64,000 nucleotides of DNA from JAICUF01 sp038250675 (GTDB lineage: Bacteria; Gemmatimonadota; Gemmatimonadetes; Gemmatimonadales; GWC2-71-9): positions 1-64,000 of the forward strand of contig JBBSCB010000006.1 in NCBI GenBank assembly GCA_038250675.1. Reading direction: 5' to 3'. Every line of letters starts with the position of its first letter. Positions within the stretch are counted from its first letter, which is position 1. Made by a program: the position numbers and the translations under genes. The notes beneath the pieces are model-generated. The model was given only the letters and a program-made list of their open reading frames with translations, was not told the DNA's origin and ran no database searches. Below, in pieces: positions 33,145-41,013 of the stretch.

Positions 33145-33671
33145 GTCAGAACCAGCGCGCCGTCCCACGCGAGGTTGGCGAGGAGCTGCATCCACATCGT
33201 GTCCTGGAAGCGGAGCACGCGGCAGGCCGACCGGAAGTCCGCGTCATCGGTGACCACGGCGATCCACTCGTCGGCGCCGGGGTCGGCGGGATCGAGCAGC
33301 GGGCCGGGGCCCACGCCGGTGCGGTAGACTTCGATCTTGGGAATCGGAGCGCGATGGAACCCCTCGGCGAGGACAATGTCGGCGCCGTCCATGTAGCGGC
33401 GCGTGAGTCCCACCGGGTCGTAGTCGTCGGGGGTGCGCTCAAAGAGGACCCGGAGCTCGGGGCCCGCGATGAGCGTCCGCTCCGCCGGGCCCTCGTGGAA
33501 GTGGCGCCAGGTGTCGGTGCCCACGCGGTCCACGTCGGCGGGATGATGGCCGTGTTTCAGCGTCATGACCCGGCGGCCACGCCGGACAAATTCCGCCGCG
33601 AGCGCAACCGTCAGCGTTGTCTTTCCGGCGTGCTTGCGCCCGATGATTGAGACGAGCCGTGTCTGCGCCAG
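33141..33671 (-). CDS. mobB: Molybdopterin-guanine dinucleotide biosynthesis protein MobB
   Basis: A 176-residue P-loop GTPase that assists MobA. The Walker A motif IGRKHAGKTTL lies upstream of the first ATG (33566), so the real start must be earlier. No ATG, GTG or TTG is in frame before an upstream stop. A CTG at 33671 has the strong Shine-Dalgarno GGCGGAGGA 4 bases before it and gives MAQTRLVSIIGRKHAG, a normal MobB N-terminus. Later blocks include MTLKHGHH and ADIVLAEGFHRAPIPKIEVYR. It overlaps mobA by 61 bases, consistent with the two proteins working together. Confidence 0.85.
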   Translation of the reverse strand: MAQTRLVSIIGRKHAGKTTLTVALAAEFVRRGRRVMTLKHGHHPADVDRVGTDTWRHFHEGPAERTLIAGPELRVLFERTPDDYDPVGLTRRYMDGADIVLAEGFHRAPIPKIEVYRTGVGPGPLLDPADPGADEWIAVVTDDADFRSACRVLRFQDTMWMQLLANLAWDGALVLT

Positions 33672-34252
33672 ATATCCTCCGCCGCCGCCAGGTCCTCGGC
33701 CGTATTGATGTTAAAGAAGAGTTCGTCCGGATCACCGAGGAGCCGGACCTCCTCCTCAGGAATGATGTGCACACGGACCCGCTGGTGGAAGGCGACGGCC
33801 CGGAGATCGCCCTCCACGAGTGCCGTCTCCATGGCGGCCCGGCAGGCGGGCCCGTAGGCGGCGCAGAGCGGTTCGACCCCCCGGCGGCCGCCGCTCGCCG
33901 GGATGCACACGTCGGCGTCGTCCAGGCCCGCGCCCAGGCGGAGCACCAGCGCCGCCGTCACGAATGGCATGTCCCACGCGACGCACACCACGGGTGCCGG
34001 CGCCGCGGTGACGGCGGTGTAGAGGCCGCCCAGCGCACCGGCGCCCGGTTGCACGTCCGCCACGACCCGGAGTCCCGGGCGCCAGCCCGCCGCGTCCGGC
34101 GCGTTGGCCACGAGCATCGGCGCGGTCCCCAGCGCCTCCGTCATCACACGGACGAGGCGGTCCAGGGTGCGTATACCCCCGACCGTCTCCAGTCCCTTGG
34201 GCCGCCCTCCAAACCGGGTGGCCCCGCCGCCGGCCAGAATGGCGCCGCGCAC
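33611..34252 (-). CDS. mobA: Molybdenum cofactor guanylyltransferase MobA
   Basis: A 213-residue nucleotidyltransferase that attaches GMP to molybdopterin, forming the MGD cofactor. The N-terminal GTP-binding motif GAILAGGGATRFGGRPKGL is intact, followed by PGAGALGGLYTAV, VCVAWDMPFV (Mg2+ Asp) and FFNINTAEDL. The GTG at 34252 lies just before this motif and just after the barrel-protein stop. MGD is required by the DMSO-reductase family including formate dehydrogenase, matching fdhD nearby. Confidence 0.93.
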   Translation of the reverse strand: MRGAILAGGGATRFGGRPKGLETVGGIRTLDRLVRVMTEALGTAPMLVANAPDAAGWRPGLRVVADVQPGAGALGGLYTAVTAAPAPVVCVAWDMPFVTAALVLRLGAGLDDADVCIPASGGRRGVEPLCAAYGPACRAAMETALVEGDLRAVAFHQRVRVHIIPEEEVRLLGDPDELFFNINTAEDLAAAEDIWRRHGSSQSSGASTPERQR

Positions 34253-34259
34253 GGCCGGG

Positions 34260-35060
34260 CTAATACCGTCGTCCCCGGCGGCGCTCCAGCACCACATCAA
34301 AGCCCACGTTGAAGCTGAACAGATGCTTGAACCGAACCGCCGTCGGCGGCAGCGTGCCGTCCACGGCGGTCGCGCCGGTGACAGTCCGGATGCCGGCGAT
34401 GTTGTCGCGCACTTCCCAGCGGACCTGATAGCCCCGCCCGAGCGACGCCGTGAAGCCGACGCCGAGCACGCCCACCGGCAGCACGCGGGAGTCGTGGTCG
34501 TCGGGATAGATGATCGCGTCCACCAGCTGCCCGCCCGACTGGCCGCTGTGAAATTCGCCGATCATGCGGACCGAGCTCTGGGTGCTGAAGAGCAGGCCGG
34601 CCGCAACCCGGGCGTAGGGCGACACCAGGCGCCGGCTGTTGACCCGGTAAATGAGGCCGCCGCTGAGCGAAACGGCGGTGGCCGCCTTTTCGGCGTTGTT
34701 GATGAAGCTGCATGCCTCGCTGTTGCGCGTCGAGCCCGAGGCGTACACCAGGTGACAGGTGTCGCGGAAGCCGAGCCCGAGCAGATAGCCCTCGACCACG
34801 TAGCCGAGATGTTCCCGCGGGAAGTAGACGCTGGAGAACCCCACCGTCACCGTCGGGCGGATGCTGCGCGAGACGGCCAGCGTGTCCGGGATGTCGGGGT
34901 AGTCGGCGACGGGTTGTCGGCCGACGCTCCAGAGACTGCCGCCCCCGGCGTAGCCCATCGAGATGGTGAAGGCGATGCGCGCCTGATCGCGCGTGGCCTG
35001 GCCGGCAAGCGGTGCGGCGGCGACGACGAGCGCCGCGACGGCCGGCGTGATGAGACGCAT
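34260..35060 (-). CDS. Outer-membrane beta-barrel protein
   Basis: A 266-residue protein with a signal peptide (LITPAVAALVVAAAPLAGQA) and alternating amphipathic strands rich in Gly, Tyr and Phe, for example IRPTVTVGFSSVYFPREHLG and FKHLFSFNVGFDVVLE near the C-terminus. This is the composition of small outer-membrane barrels. Two Cys (DTCHLVY, EACSF) could form a disulfide in a surface loop. Its ATG overlaps the CoA-binding gene stop (TGATG). It is lodged among molybdenum-cofactor genes without an obvious link to them. Confidence 0.75.
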   Translation of the reverse strand: MRLITPAVAALVVAAAPLAGQATRDQARIAFTISMGYAGGGSLWSVGRQPVADYPDIPDTLAVSRSIRPTVTVGFSSVYFPREHLGYVVEGYLLGLGFRDTCHLVYASGSTRNSEACSFINNAEKAATAVSLSGGLIYRVNSRRLVSPYARVAAGLLFSTQSSVRMIGEFHSGQSGGQLVDAIIYPDDHDSRVLPVGVLGVGFTASLGRGYQVRWEVRDNIAGIRTVTGATAVDGTLPPTAVRFKHLFSFNVGFDVVLERRRGRRY

Positions 35061-35473
35061 CAAACCCCCAGACTGTGGTGTTCCACGGCGAGACATCGGT
35101 CCTGCACGACCGCGATGCCGGCGGCTTCGAGCAGCCGGACGGACTGGTCGTCTCTGATCCCCTCCTGAAGCCAGACGAGTCCGGGCTGGATCGCCACACA
35201 GGGCGCCACGATTTCCGGGATCGCCGCCGATCGCCGGAAGACGTTGACGATGTCGATCGGCCCGGACGCGGCGGCTGCGATCAGGTCGCGCTGGACCGGC
35301 TCGCCGAGGACCGTCGTGGCGATGGGGTGGACCGGCACGATCGTGTAGCCCGCCCGCTGAAGGTACGAGGCGACACCGTACGCGGGCCGATGGGTCTTCG
35401 TCCCCAGCCCGACGACGGCGATTCGCCGCGCGTCGCGGAGGATCCGGCGGAGCTCGGCGTCAGTCGGCGGCAT
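35060..35473 (-). CDS. CoA-binding domain protein (YccU-like)
   Basis: A 137-residue single-domain CoA-binding protein. RRIAVVGLGTKTHRPAYGVASYLQ is the Rossmann-like CoA site, followed by YTIVPVHPIATTVLGEPV and WLQEGIRDD. These proteins resemble the N-terminal domain of succinyl-CoA synthetase alpha but lack catalysis; function is unproven. It overlaps fdhD by 14 bases. Confidence 0.88.
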   Translation of the reverse strand: MPPTDAELRRILRDARRIAVVGLGTKTHRPAYGVASYLQRAGYTIVPVHPIATTVLGEPVQRDLIAAAASGPIDIVNVFRRSAAIPEIVAPCVAIQPGLVWLQEGIRDDQSVRLLEAAGIAVVQDRCLAVEHHSLGV

Positions 35474-36239
35474 GCGGGGAGGGATGCAGGCGGGGCTCGC
35501 CGCTCACCGCGCGGCCGATCAGGGTCATGCCGCTGCGGCGCGCGATCTCGATCGCCAGCGTCGAGGGCACCGACGGCGTGGCCACCCACACCACGCCGGC
35601 CCGCGCCGCCTTGAACGCGAGCTCGGCGGAAATCCGTCCGGTGACGAGCAACCCGAGCCCGGCGGGACGCAGGCCGGCCAGCAGCGCGGCGCCGATGGCC
35701 TTGTCCACCGCGTTGTGCCGGCCGATGTCTTCCGCGTGCGAAATCAGCGTGACGCCGTCGGTCAGCGCGGCTGCATGGATCCCGCCGGTATCGCGGTAGC
35801 GGATGCCGCGGCCGAAGAGCTCCTTGAACACCGCTCGAAGCGTGGCGCTCTCCGGCACCGGGCCGCGTGACGGCTGCGCCGGCACGGTCGCGGGGTCCGC
35901 CAGGTACTGCGACACCGCTCCGCATCCGGAGGCCAGGACCGGGCGGCGCTGCTCCGAGCGGATCGCCGCGGCCCGCGCGGGGCTCACGTCGGCCCAGAAG
36001 CCCAGGTCGGTGGCGCAGGGACGCAGTCGCACGTCGTCGGCCGTATCGGCGTAGCCCTCGCCATGCAGCCAGCCGACCGCCAGCTCCTCGAGGAGTTCGG
36101 GCGTGCACATCCAGGTAATGGCGGGGCGCCCGTTCACTTCCAGCCACACGGGGACCTCCTCGACTGCTGCGTCCGCGCTCATCCGGCCGCCCCGCTTGGT
36201 CGGCCGAGTGGGCTCCGGGGCGTCGGGCGCGGTCGCCAT
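35460..36239 (-). CDS. fdhD: Formate dehydrogenase accessory protein FdhD
   Basis: A 259-residue sulfurtransferase that carries sulfur from IscS to the molybdenum cofactor of formate dehydrogenase. Conserved segments are CTPELLEELAVGWLHGEG, ASGCGA (Cys106), YRDTGGIHAAAL and SHAEDIGRHNAVDKAIG, then LLVTGRISAELAFKAARAG. E. coli FdhD has a CxxC; only one of the two Cys is visible here, as in several other FdhD sequences. No formate dehydrogenase gene is in the window. Confidence 0.92.
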   Translation of the reverse strand: MATAPDAPEPTRPTKRGGRMSADAAVEEVPVWLEVNGRPAITWMCTPELLEELAVGWLHGEGYADTADDVRLRPCATDLGFWADVSPARAAAIRSEQRRPVLASGCGAVSQYLADPATVPAQPSRGPVPESATLRAVFKELFGRGIRYRDTGGIHAAALTDGVTLISHAEDIGRHNAVDKAIGAALLAGLRPAGLGLLVTGRISAELAFKAARAGVVWVATPSVPSTLAIEIARRSGMTLIGRAVSGEPRLHPSPHAAD

Positions 36240-36249
36240 GGTCAGCCCG

Positions 36250-36969
36250 CTAGAGCGAGAAGGAGTAGCCCAGCCCCAGTTGCAACCACGGGGACAGCGT
36301 CCACTCGGTGAAGCGATTGTCGGTGATCACGGCATTGGGGCTGGCCGCCGTGCCGGGCTCGAGCACCGGCTCCAGCCCGAAGCTGGCTGGATAGCTCAGC
36401 TTCCAGAACAACGCGCGGACGTCGGCGCGGAGCTGGAGCCGGCCGGTGACGAAGTAGCGGGTGCCGATCTGGGGTGCGAAGTAGAACTTGTTGCCGAAAT
36501 CGTAGCCGCTGGTATCGGCCGGTATGTTCTGCCCGAAGGCCACGCCCAGCGACACGCCGGTGTACGGCGCGAGGCGATGCCATGTCTTGCCGCCGGTGAC
36601 GTTGAGCTGCAGCGAGAGGTCGGCAAAGGTGACGCGCTGGGGGACCGGGCCGCTGGTGCGGCGGGCCAGTTGCACGAACGGATCCACGATCTTGCGCGCC
36701 AGATTGCCGCGCGCCACCGTGAGCCCGAATTCCATCGCGCCGGCCGTGCGCACGTCGTAGCGCGCGCCGAAGACGTTGCCACCGTGCGCGCCGATGCCGA
36801 AGCGGCCGCCACCGCCGCCGAACCGCCCGTAGAGCGGTGTGATGCTGTGTCCCGGCACGATGTCCCGGTAGGGGCTCGCGTTCGGCGGGTACCCCACCTG
36901 GGCGGCCGCTGTCGGTGCCAGCACGGCGGCGATGGCGAGCGAGATCACGGGGGACAGGGTCAGGCGCAT
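36250..36969 (-). CDS. Outer-membrane beta-barrel protein
   Basis: A 239-residue secreted protein with the signal peptide LTLSPVISLAIAAVLAPTAAA. The mature part contains a Gly-rich loop (YGRFGGGGGRFGIG) and amphipathic strands such as GRLQLRADVRALFWKLSY, ending in WLQLGLGYSFSL with a nearly terminal Phe, the pattern of an outer-membrane barrel. It begins 4 bases after the gpmI stop and lies just upstream of fdhD. No substrate is inferred. Confidence 0.75.
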   Translation of the reverse strand: MRLTLSPVISLAIAAVLAPTAAAQVGYPPNASPYRDIVPGHSITPLYGRFGGGGGRFGIGAHGGNVFGARYDVRTAGAMEFGLTVARGNLARKIVDPFVQLARRTSGPVPQRVTFADLSLQLNVTGGKTWHRLAPYTGVSLGVAFGQNIPADTSGYDFGNKFYFAPQIGTRYFVTGRLQLRADVRALFWKLSYPASFGLEPVLEPGTAASPNAVITDNRFTEWTLSPWLQLGLGYSFSL

Positions 36970-36973
36970 GAGG

Positions 36974-38527
36974 TCAGCACTCGCGGAGGTCGCGGCCGGT
37001 CATCTCGGGCGGCGGCTCGATGCCCATCAATCGGAGCACCGTGGGGCCGACGTCCCGGAGCGAGCCGCCCGGCCGGAGCCGGCCGGCTCCGGTCCGCACG
37101 GCCACCAGGGGCACGGGGTTGGTGGTGTGAGCGGTATGCACGCCGCCCGTGGCGGGATCGATCATCATCTCGCAGTTGCCGTGGTCCGCCGTCACCAGCA
37201 GCCGGGCGCCGGCGCTCTCGGCCGTCACCAGGATTCGTTCCAGGCAGTGGTCCACCGTCTCGACCGCCTGGATCACCGCCGGCAGCACGCCGGTGTGACC
37301 GACCATGTCCGCGTTGGCAAGATTGCAGAGCACGAAGTCGTGCTCGCCCGCGGCCAGCGCGGCGCACAGCGTGTCCGTGATCCCGTCGGCGCTCATCTCG
37401 GGGGCCAGGTCGTAGGTCGCGACCTTCTGCGACGGGACCAGCCGCCGGTCCTCGCCCGGATAGGGCGGCTCGTAGCCGCCATTGAAGAAGTACGTGACGT
37501 GCGGGTACTTCTCCGTCTCCGCGGTCCGCAGCTGCGTCCGTCCATGGTCCGCCAGCACCCCGGCCACGATGCGGGCCATGCTGAACGGCGGAAATGCCTG
37601 CGGCAGATCGAACGTCCGGTCGTACTGCGTCATGGTCACGCCGGCGAGCTCCGGCCGATCGGAGACGTCAAACCCGTCGAATCCCGGCACAAAGAGCGCG
37701 CGGACGATCTGGCGCATTCGGTCGCTGCGATAATTGAAGCAGAGCACGCCGTCGCCGTCCGTGAGCGGCGCCAGCGGCGCCCCATCCGCCTGGACCACCA
37801 GCGGCCGCATGAACTCGTCGGTTACGCCCGCCGCGTACTGCTCGCGGATCGCGGCGACCGGATCGGTGACCGGCGCCCCGGTACCGTGGACCAGCGCGTC
37901 GTAGGCGATCCGGGTCCGCTCCCACCGGTGGTCGCGGTCCATGCCGTAGTAGCGGCCGGTGAGTGACGCGAGGACGGCGCGCGGGCCCGCGATCCGCCGG
38001 ACGTCGCCCTGCAGCTGCGCCACCACTTCGGCACCCAGAGTCGGCGCGGCATCGCGCCCATCGAGGAAGCCCTGAATCGCGATGCGGGGCACATCGAGGC
38101 GGACGCCGAGCTCGACGCAGGCGCGCAGATGGCTGTCGATGGCATGCACGCCGCCGGACCCGAGGAGACCCATCAGGTGCAGCGTGCCGCCGGTCTCGCG
38201 CAGATGGGCCCCGAGGGCCCGGAACGGCTCGATGTCGTAGAACCCGCCGCTCGCGATGCTCTCGGAGATGCGAACCAGGTCCTGCGGAACCACGCGTCCG
38301 GCGCCGAGATTGAGGTGCCCCACCTCGCTGTTGCCCATCTGGCCTTCGGGCAGGCCCACGGCGAGCCCGCTCGCCTCGAGCAGCGTGCGCGGATACGACG
38401 ACCAGAGCCGGTGCCAGACCGGCGTCCGGCCGAGCTCGATCGCGTTCCCCTCTCGCGCCGACCGGTACCCCCATCCGTCCAGGACGATGAGTACGACCGG
38501 CGCGACACGCGTGTTTTCGTTTGACAT
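36974..38527 (-). CDS. gpmI: 2,3-bisphosphoglycerate-independent phosphoglycerate mutase
   Basis: A 517-residue Mn2+-dependent enzyme interconverting 3- and 2-phosphoglycerate in glycolysis. The nucleophile Ser67 is in GQMGNSEVGHLNLGAGR; metal ligands include Asp17 (LIVLDGWG) and VTADHGNCEMM; substrate-binding segments are HAIDSHLRA, FLDGRDAAP and FNYRSDRMRQI. The ATG at 38527 has GGAG close upstream. Its start overlaps the -35 box of the divergent SH3-domain gene, so transcription of the two could interfere. Confidence 0.96.
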   Translation of the reverse strand: MSNENTRVAPVVLIVLDGWGYRSAREGNAIELGRTPVWHRLWSSYPRTLLEASGLAVGLPEGQMGNSEVGHLNLGAGRVVPQDLVRISESIASGGFYDIEPFRALGAHLRETGGTLHLMGLLGSGGVHAIDSHLRACVELGVRLDVPRIAIQGFLDGRDAAPTLGAEVVAQLQGDVRRIAGPRAVLASLTGRYYGMDRDHRWERTRIAYDALVHGTGAPVTDPVAAIREQYAAGVTDEFMRPLVVQADGAPLAPLTDGDGVLCFNYRSDRMRQIVRALFVPGFDGFDVSDRPELAGVTMTQYDRTFDLPQAFPPFSMARIVAGVLADHGRTQLRTAETEKYPHVTYFFNGGYEPPYPGEDRRLVPSQKVATYDLAPEMSADGITDTLCAALAAGEHDFVLCNLANADMVGHTGVLPAVIQAVETVDHCLERILVTAESAGARLLVTADHGNCEMMIDPATGGVHTAHTTNPVPLVAVRTGAGRLRPGGSLRDVGPTVLRLMGIEPPPEMTGRDLREC

Positions 38528-38549
38528 GAATCTCCGCGTGCTCTACAAT
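38521..38549 (+). promoter_or_regulatory. Near-consensus promoter of the SH3-domain gene (leaderless)
   Basis: TTGACA (38521-38526), 17 bases, TACAAT (38544-38549): the best sigma-70-type promoter in the window. The GTG start at 38558 is only 8 bases after the -10, so the transcript should begin at or within a base or two of the start codon. The -35 overlaps the gpmI start codon. Confidence 0.7.
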
Positions 38550-38557
38550 CCGCCATC

Positions 38558-39652
38558 GTGATTAACGCGCCGCAATCTAGTCCCGCCCTCCGCCGGCTAC
38601 CAGCCTGTCTGCTCGTGGTCGGCCTCATCTTCGCCGGGCCGGCACACGGTCAGGGGCGCCAGGTGGCGGCCACCGACGTGCACAAGGCGCCGGGCGGCGT
38701 CGTCCTGGCGCGGCTGCCGGCGCCCGCGCCGCTCGACGTCGGTGTCACCCAGGGCGAGTGGACCCAGGTGACGCTCGAGGGATGGGTCTACGCGCCGTCG
38801 CTGGGGACCGAGCGGCGCGATGGGTTCGATGTCGTGGTGACCGCGCGCGACGGAGAGAACCTGCGCCCCGAGCCGAATCACGGCCTTGTAGCGCGGCTGC
38901 GCTACGGCATGCTGCTCAACGGGATCGAGACGCGCGGCAACTGGGTCCACGTCCGGCGCAGCGTGTGGGTGCCGCGCCGCGCCGTCGTCGCGACGGCCGC
39001 TCCCCCGGCGGCGCGCACCGCTCGCGCACGAGATACGAGTACCGCGCCCGGCTACCGACCGATGGCGGAACAGAAGGCGGATACCAACCCGCCAGCGCGG
39101 CCCGTCACCGCGCCGGCGGCGGGGCAGGGTGCCTCCGAGCGCGTCGAGCTGGGCCGGACCGCGACGCTGCTGCTCACGCCGGAGGGCGGCAATCTGGGGA
39201 CGCTCGAAGCTGGCGCACCGGCGCGCGTGCTCGTGCGCTCGGGCGACTGGGTGCGGGTGCAGACCGAGGGCTGGGTGCACGAGGGCGATCTGCGGCCCGC
39301 CGCCGGCGCCGCGCTCGTGGGCGTCAGCGCCGCCGAAGTGCGGGCCAATCCTGATCGCTATGTGGGCCAGGTGGTCGAGTGGCGGCTGCAGCTCGTCTCG
39401 ATTCAGACGGCTGACGAGCTGCGTCCGGAGATGCCGCCGGGACAGCCCTACCTGCTGATGCGGGGCCCGAGTCCCGAGCCCGGGTTCGTCTACGTGATGG
39501 TTCCCCGTGATCAGCTTCCGTATTTCCGCGGTCTGGGTCCGCTCGAGGAGATCACGCTGGACGTGAAGATCCGCGCGGCCCGCACCCGCTACCTCGCAAC
39601 GCCGGTCGTCGAGTTGGTTTCCATGGCCGATCCGGCGCGCGTATCGCACTGA
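38558..39652 (+). CDS. Exported SH3-domain protein
   Basis: A 364-residue secreted protein. The signal peptide (RRLPACLLVVGLIFAGPAHG) is followed by SH3-like modules (VHKAPGGVVLARL..GEWTQVTLEGWVYAP; ENLRPEPNHGLVARLRYGMLL..NWVHVRRSVWVP; and a third around GDWVRVQTEGWVHEGDL), separated by an Ala/Pro linker. The C-terminal ~110 residues form a distinct domain with NPDRYVGQVVEWRLQLVSIQ. Bacterial SH3 modules often bind cell wall. The GTG start is fixed by the promoter 8 bases upstream. Confidence 0.8.
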   Translation: MINAPQSSPALRRLPACLLVVGLIFAGPAHGQGRQVAATDVHKAPGGVVLARLPAPAPLDVGVTQGEWTQVTLEGWVYAPSLGTERRDGFDVVVTARDGENLRPEPNHGLVARLRYGMLLNGIETRGNWVHVRRSVWVPRRAVVATAAPPAARTARARDTSTAPGYRPMAEQKADTNPPARPVTAPAAGQGASERVELGRTATLLLTPEGGNLGTLEAGAPARVLVRSGDWVRVQTEGWVHEGDLRPAAGAALVGVSAAEVRANPDRYVGQVVEWRLQLVSIQTADELRPEMPPGQPYLLMRGPSPEPGFVYVMVPRDQLPYFRGLGPLEEITLDVKIRAARTRYLATPVVELVSMADPARVSH

Positions 39653-39677
39653 GCGGGTTCCCTCGCCGCGCGGGCGG

Positions 39678-39683
39678 TAGTAT
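39678..39683 (+). promoter_or_regulatory. Putative -10 element of the antiporter gene (leaderless)
   Basis: TAGTAT ends 9 bases before the ATG at 39693. The -35 region is not convincing. Confidence 0.4.
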
Positions 39684-39692
39684 GCCTTCGCC

Positions 39693-40913
39693 ATGATCCT
39701 GTCCGACATCGCAGCGCTGGACGCCGTTCCGGCCACCCTGCTCTCGCTCGCCATCGTGCTCGCGAGCGCGAAGGTGGTGGGCGAGCTGGCCGAGCGCATC
39801 GGTCAGCCCGCGGTGCTGGGCGAGCTGGTCGCCGGTGTGCTGCTGGGGCCGTCGCTCCTGTCGGTGGCGGACCCCTCGCAGCCCTGGCTCCATCTGTTCG
39901 GTGAGATCGGTGTCGTCATCCTGCTGTTCGAGATCGGACTGGAAACCGACCTCAAGCGGCTCGTCAAGGTTGGCGGCGTGGCATTCACCGTGGCGCTGGC
40001 CGGCGTGGCAGTGCCGTTCGCGCTGGGGTATTACGTCTGCAGCGCGGTGGGACTCACCGGTCTCGAATCGGTGGTCGTCGCCGCGTCACTCACCGCCACG
40101 TCGGTCGGCATCACGGCACGGGTCCTGTCCGACCTGGGCCGCCTCGACGATTCCGAGAGCCAGGTCGTGCTCGGTGCTGCGGTCATCGATGACGTCGTGG
40201 GGCTCGTCATCCTCGCGGTCGTCGGCCGCGTCGTCGCCGGGGACAGTGTGTCGGTGACCGGCATTGCGCTCACCACCGGCGCCGCGTTCGGCTTTCTCGT
40301 CGGCGCCGTGATCGCGGGCCGCCTCATCGTGCCGCCGCTCTTTGCGCTGCTGGCGCGCCTGGGCCGTCCCGATGCGCTCGCGACGATGGGCCTGGTGGTC
40401 GCGTTCCTCGTGGCGGTGCTGGCGGATCTGGCGGGGTCGGCGCTCATCATCGGCGCGTTTGCGGCCGGTCTGGCCTTCCAGCCGACCGCGCACCGCGCCT
40501 CCATCGAGCGCGGCGTCGTCCGGCTGGGACACTTCTTCGTGCCGATCTTTTTCGTTGCGGTGGGTGCCGCGGTGGACGTGCGCACTCTGGGCAGCGGCCG
40601 GGTGCTGCTGATCGGCTGCCTGCTGGTGGTGGTGGCCGTCGTGGGCAAGGTGGCCGCCGGCTTCGCGCCCTTCTGGTACAAGGGGCGCAAGCTCGTCGTC
40701 GGCGTGGGCATGGTGCCGCGCGGCGAGGTGGGACTGATCTTTGCCCAGACGGGGCTCGCGGCCGGCGTGCTCAATCCGGGGCTTTTTGCCGCGGTGACGC
40801 TCATGGTCATGGCGACCACCTTCCTGGCGCCGCCCGGACTCAAGGCGCTGCTTGGCCTCGGCGGTCCGCCATCCCAACGCGGCGGGAGCGCCGAGCTGGT
40901 GAGCGAGGCGTAG
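39693..40913 (+). CDS. Cation:proton antiporter (CPA2/KefB-like)
   Basis: A 406-residue antiporter with about 12-13 helices. GQPAVLGELVAGVLLGPSLL and GVVILLFEIGLETDLKRL mark the family; the ion-binding Asp pair is in VLGAAVIDDVVGLVIL; PRGEVGLIFAQTGLAAGVL is the conserved late helix. There is no C-terminal TrkA-N or RCK domain, so it resembles the NapA-type Na+/H+ antiporters more than KefB. It is transcribed alone. Confidence 0.9.
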   Translation: MILSDIAALDAVPATLLSLAIVLASAKVVGELAERIGQPAVLGELVAGVLLGPSLLSVADPSQPWLHLFGEIGVVILLFEIGLETDLKRLVKVGGVAFTVALAGVAVPFALGYYVCSAVGLTGLESVVVAASLTATSVGITARVLSDLGRLDDSESQVVLGAAVIDDVVGLVILAVVGRVVAGDSVSVTGIALTTGAAFGFLVGAVIAGRLIVPPLFALLARLGRPDALATMGLVVAFLVAVLADLAGSALIIGAFAAGLAFQPTAHRASIERGVVRLGHFFVPIFFVAVGAAVDVRTLGSGRVLLIGCLLVVVAVVGKVAAGFAPFWYKGRKLVVGVGMVPRGEVGLIFAQTGLAAGVLNPGLFAAVTLMVMATTFLAPPGLKALLGLGGPPSQRGGSAELVSEA

Positions 40914-41013
40914 CCACGACGCCATCGGTCGTGATAGGTTGCGACGGACCTGGCGGGGGAGCCTCGTGAAGGGATCGGAGCGGAAGCATGCGAGCGGTAT
41001 CAGGTGGGAGCGG

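Noticed and set aside
36103..37380. 425-residue frame opposite fdhD, a barrel gene and gpmI
   Set aside because: Spans three real genes on the other strand and has no recognisable domain.
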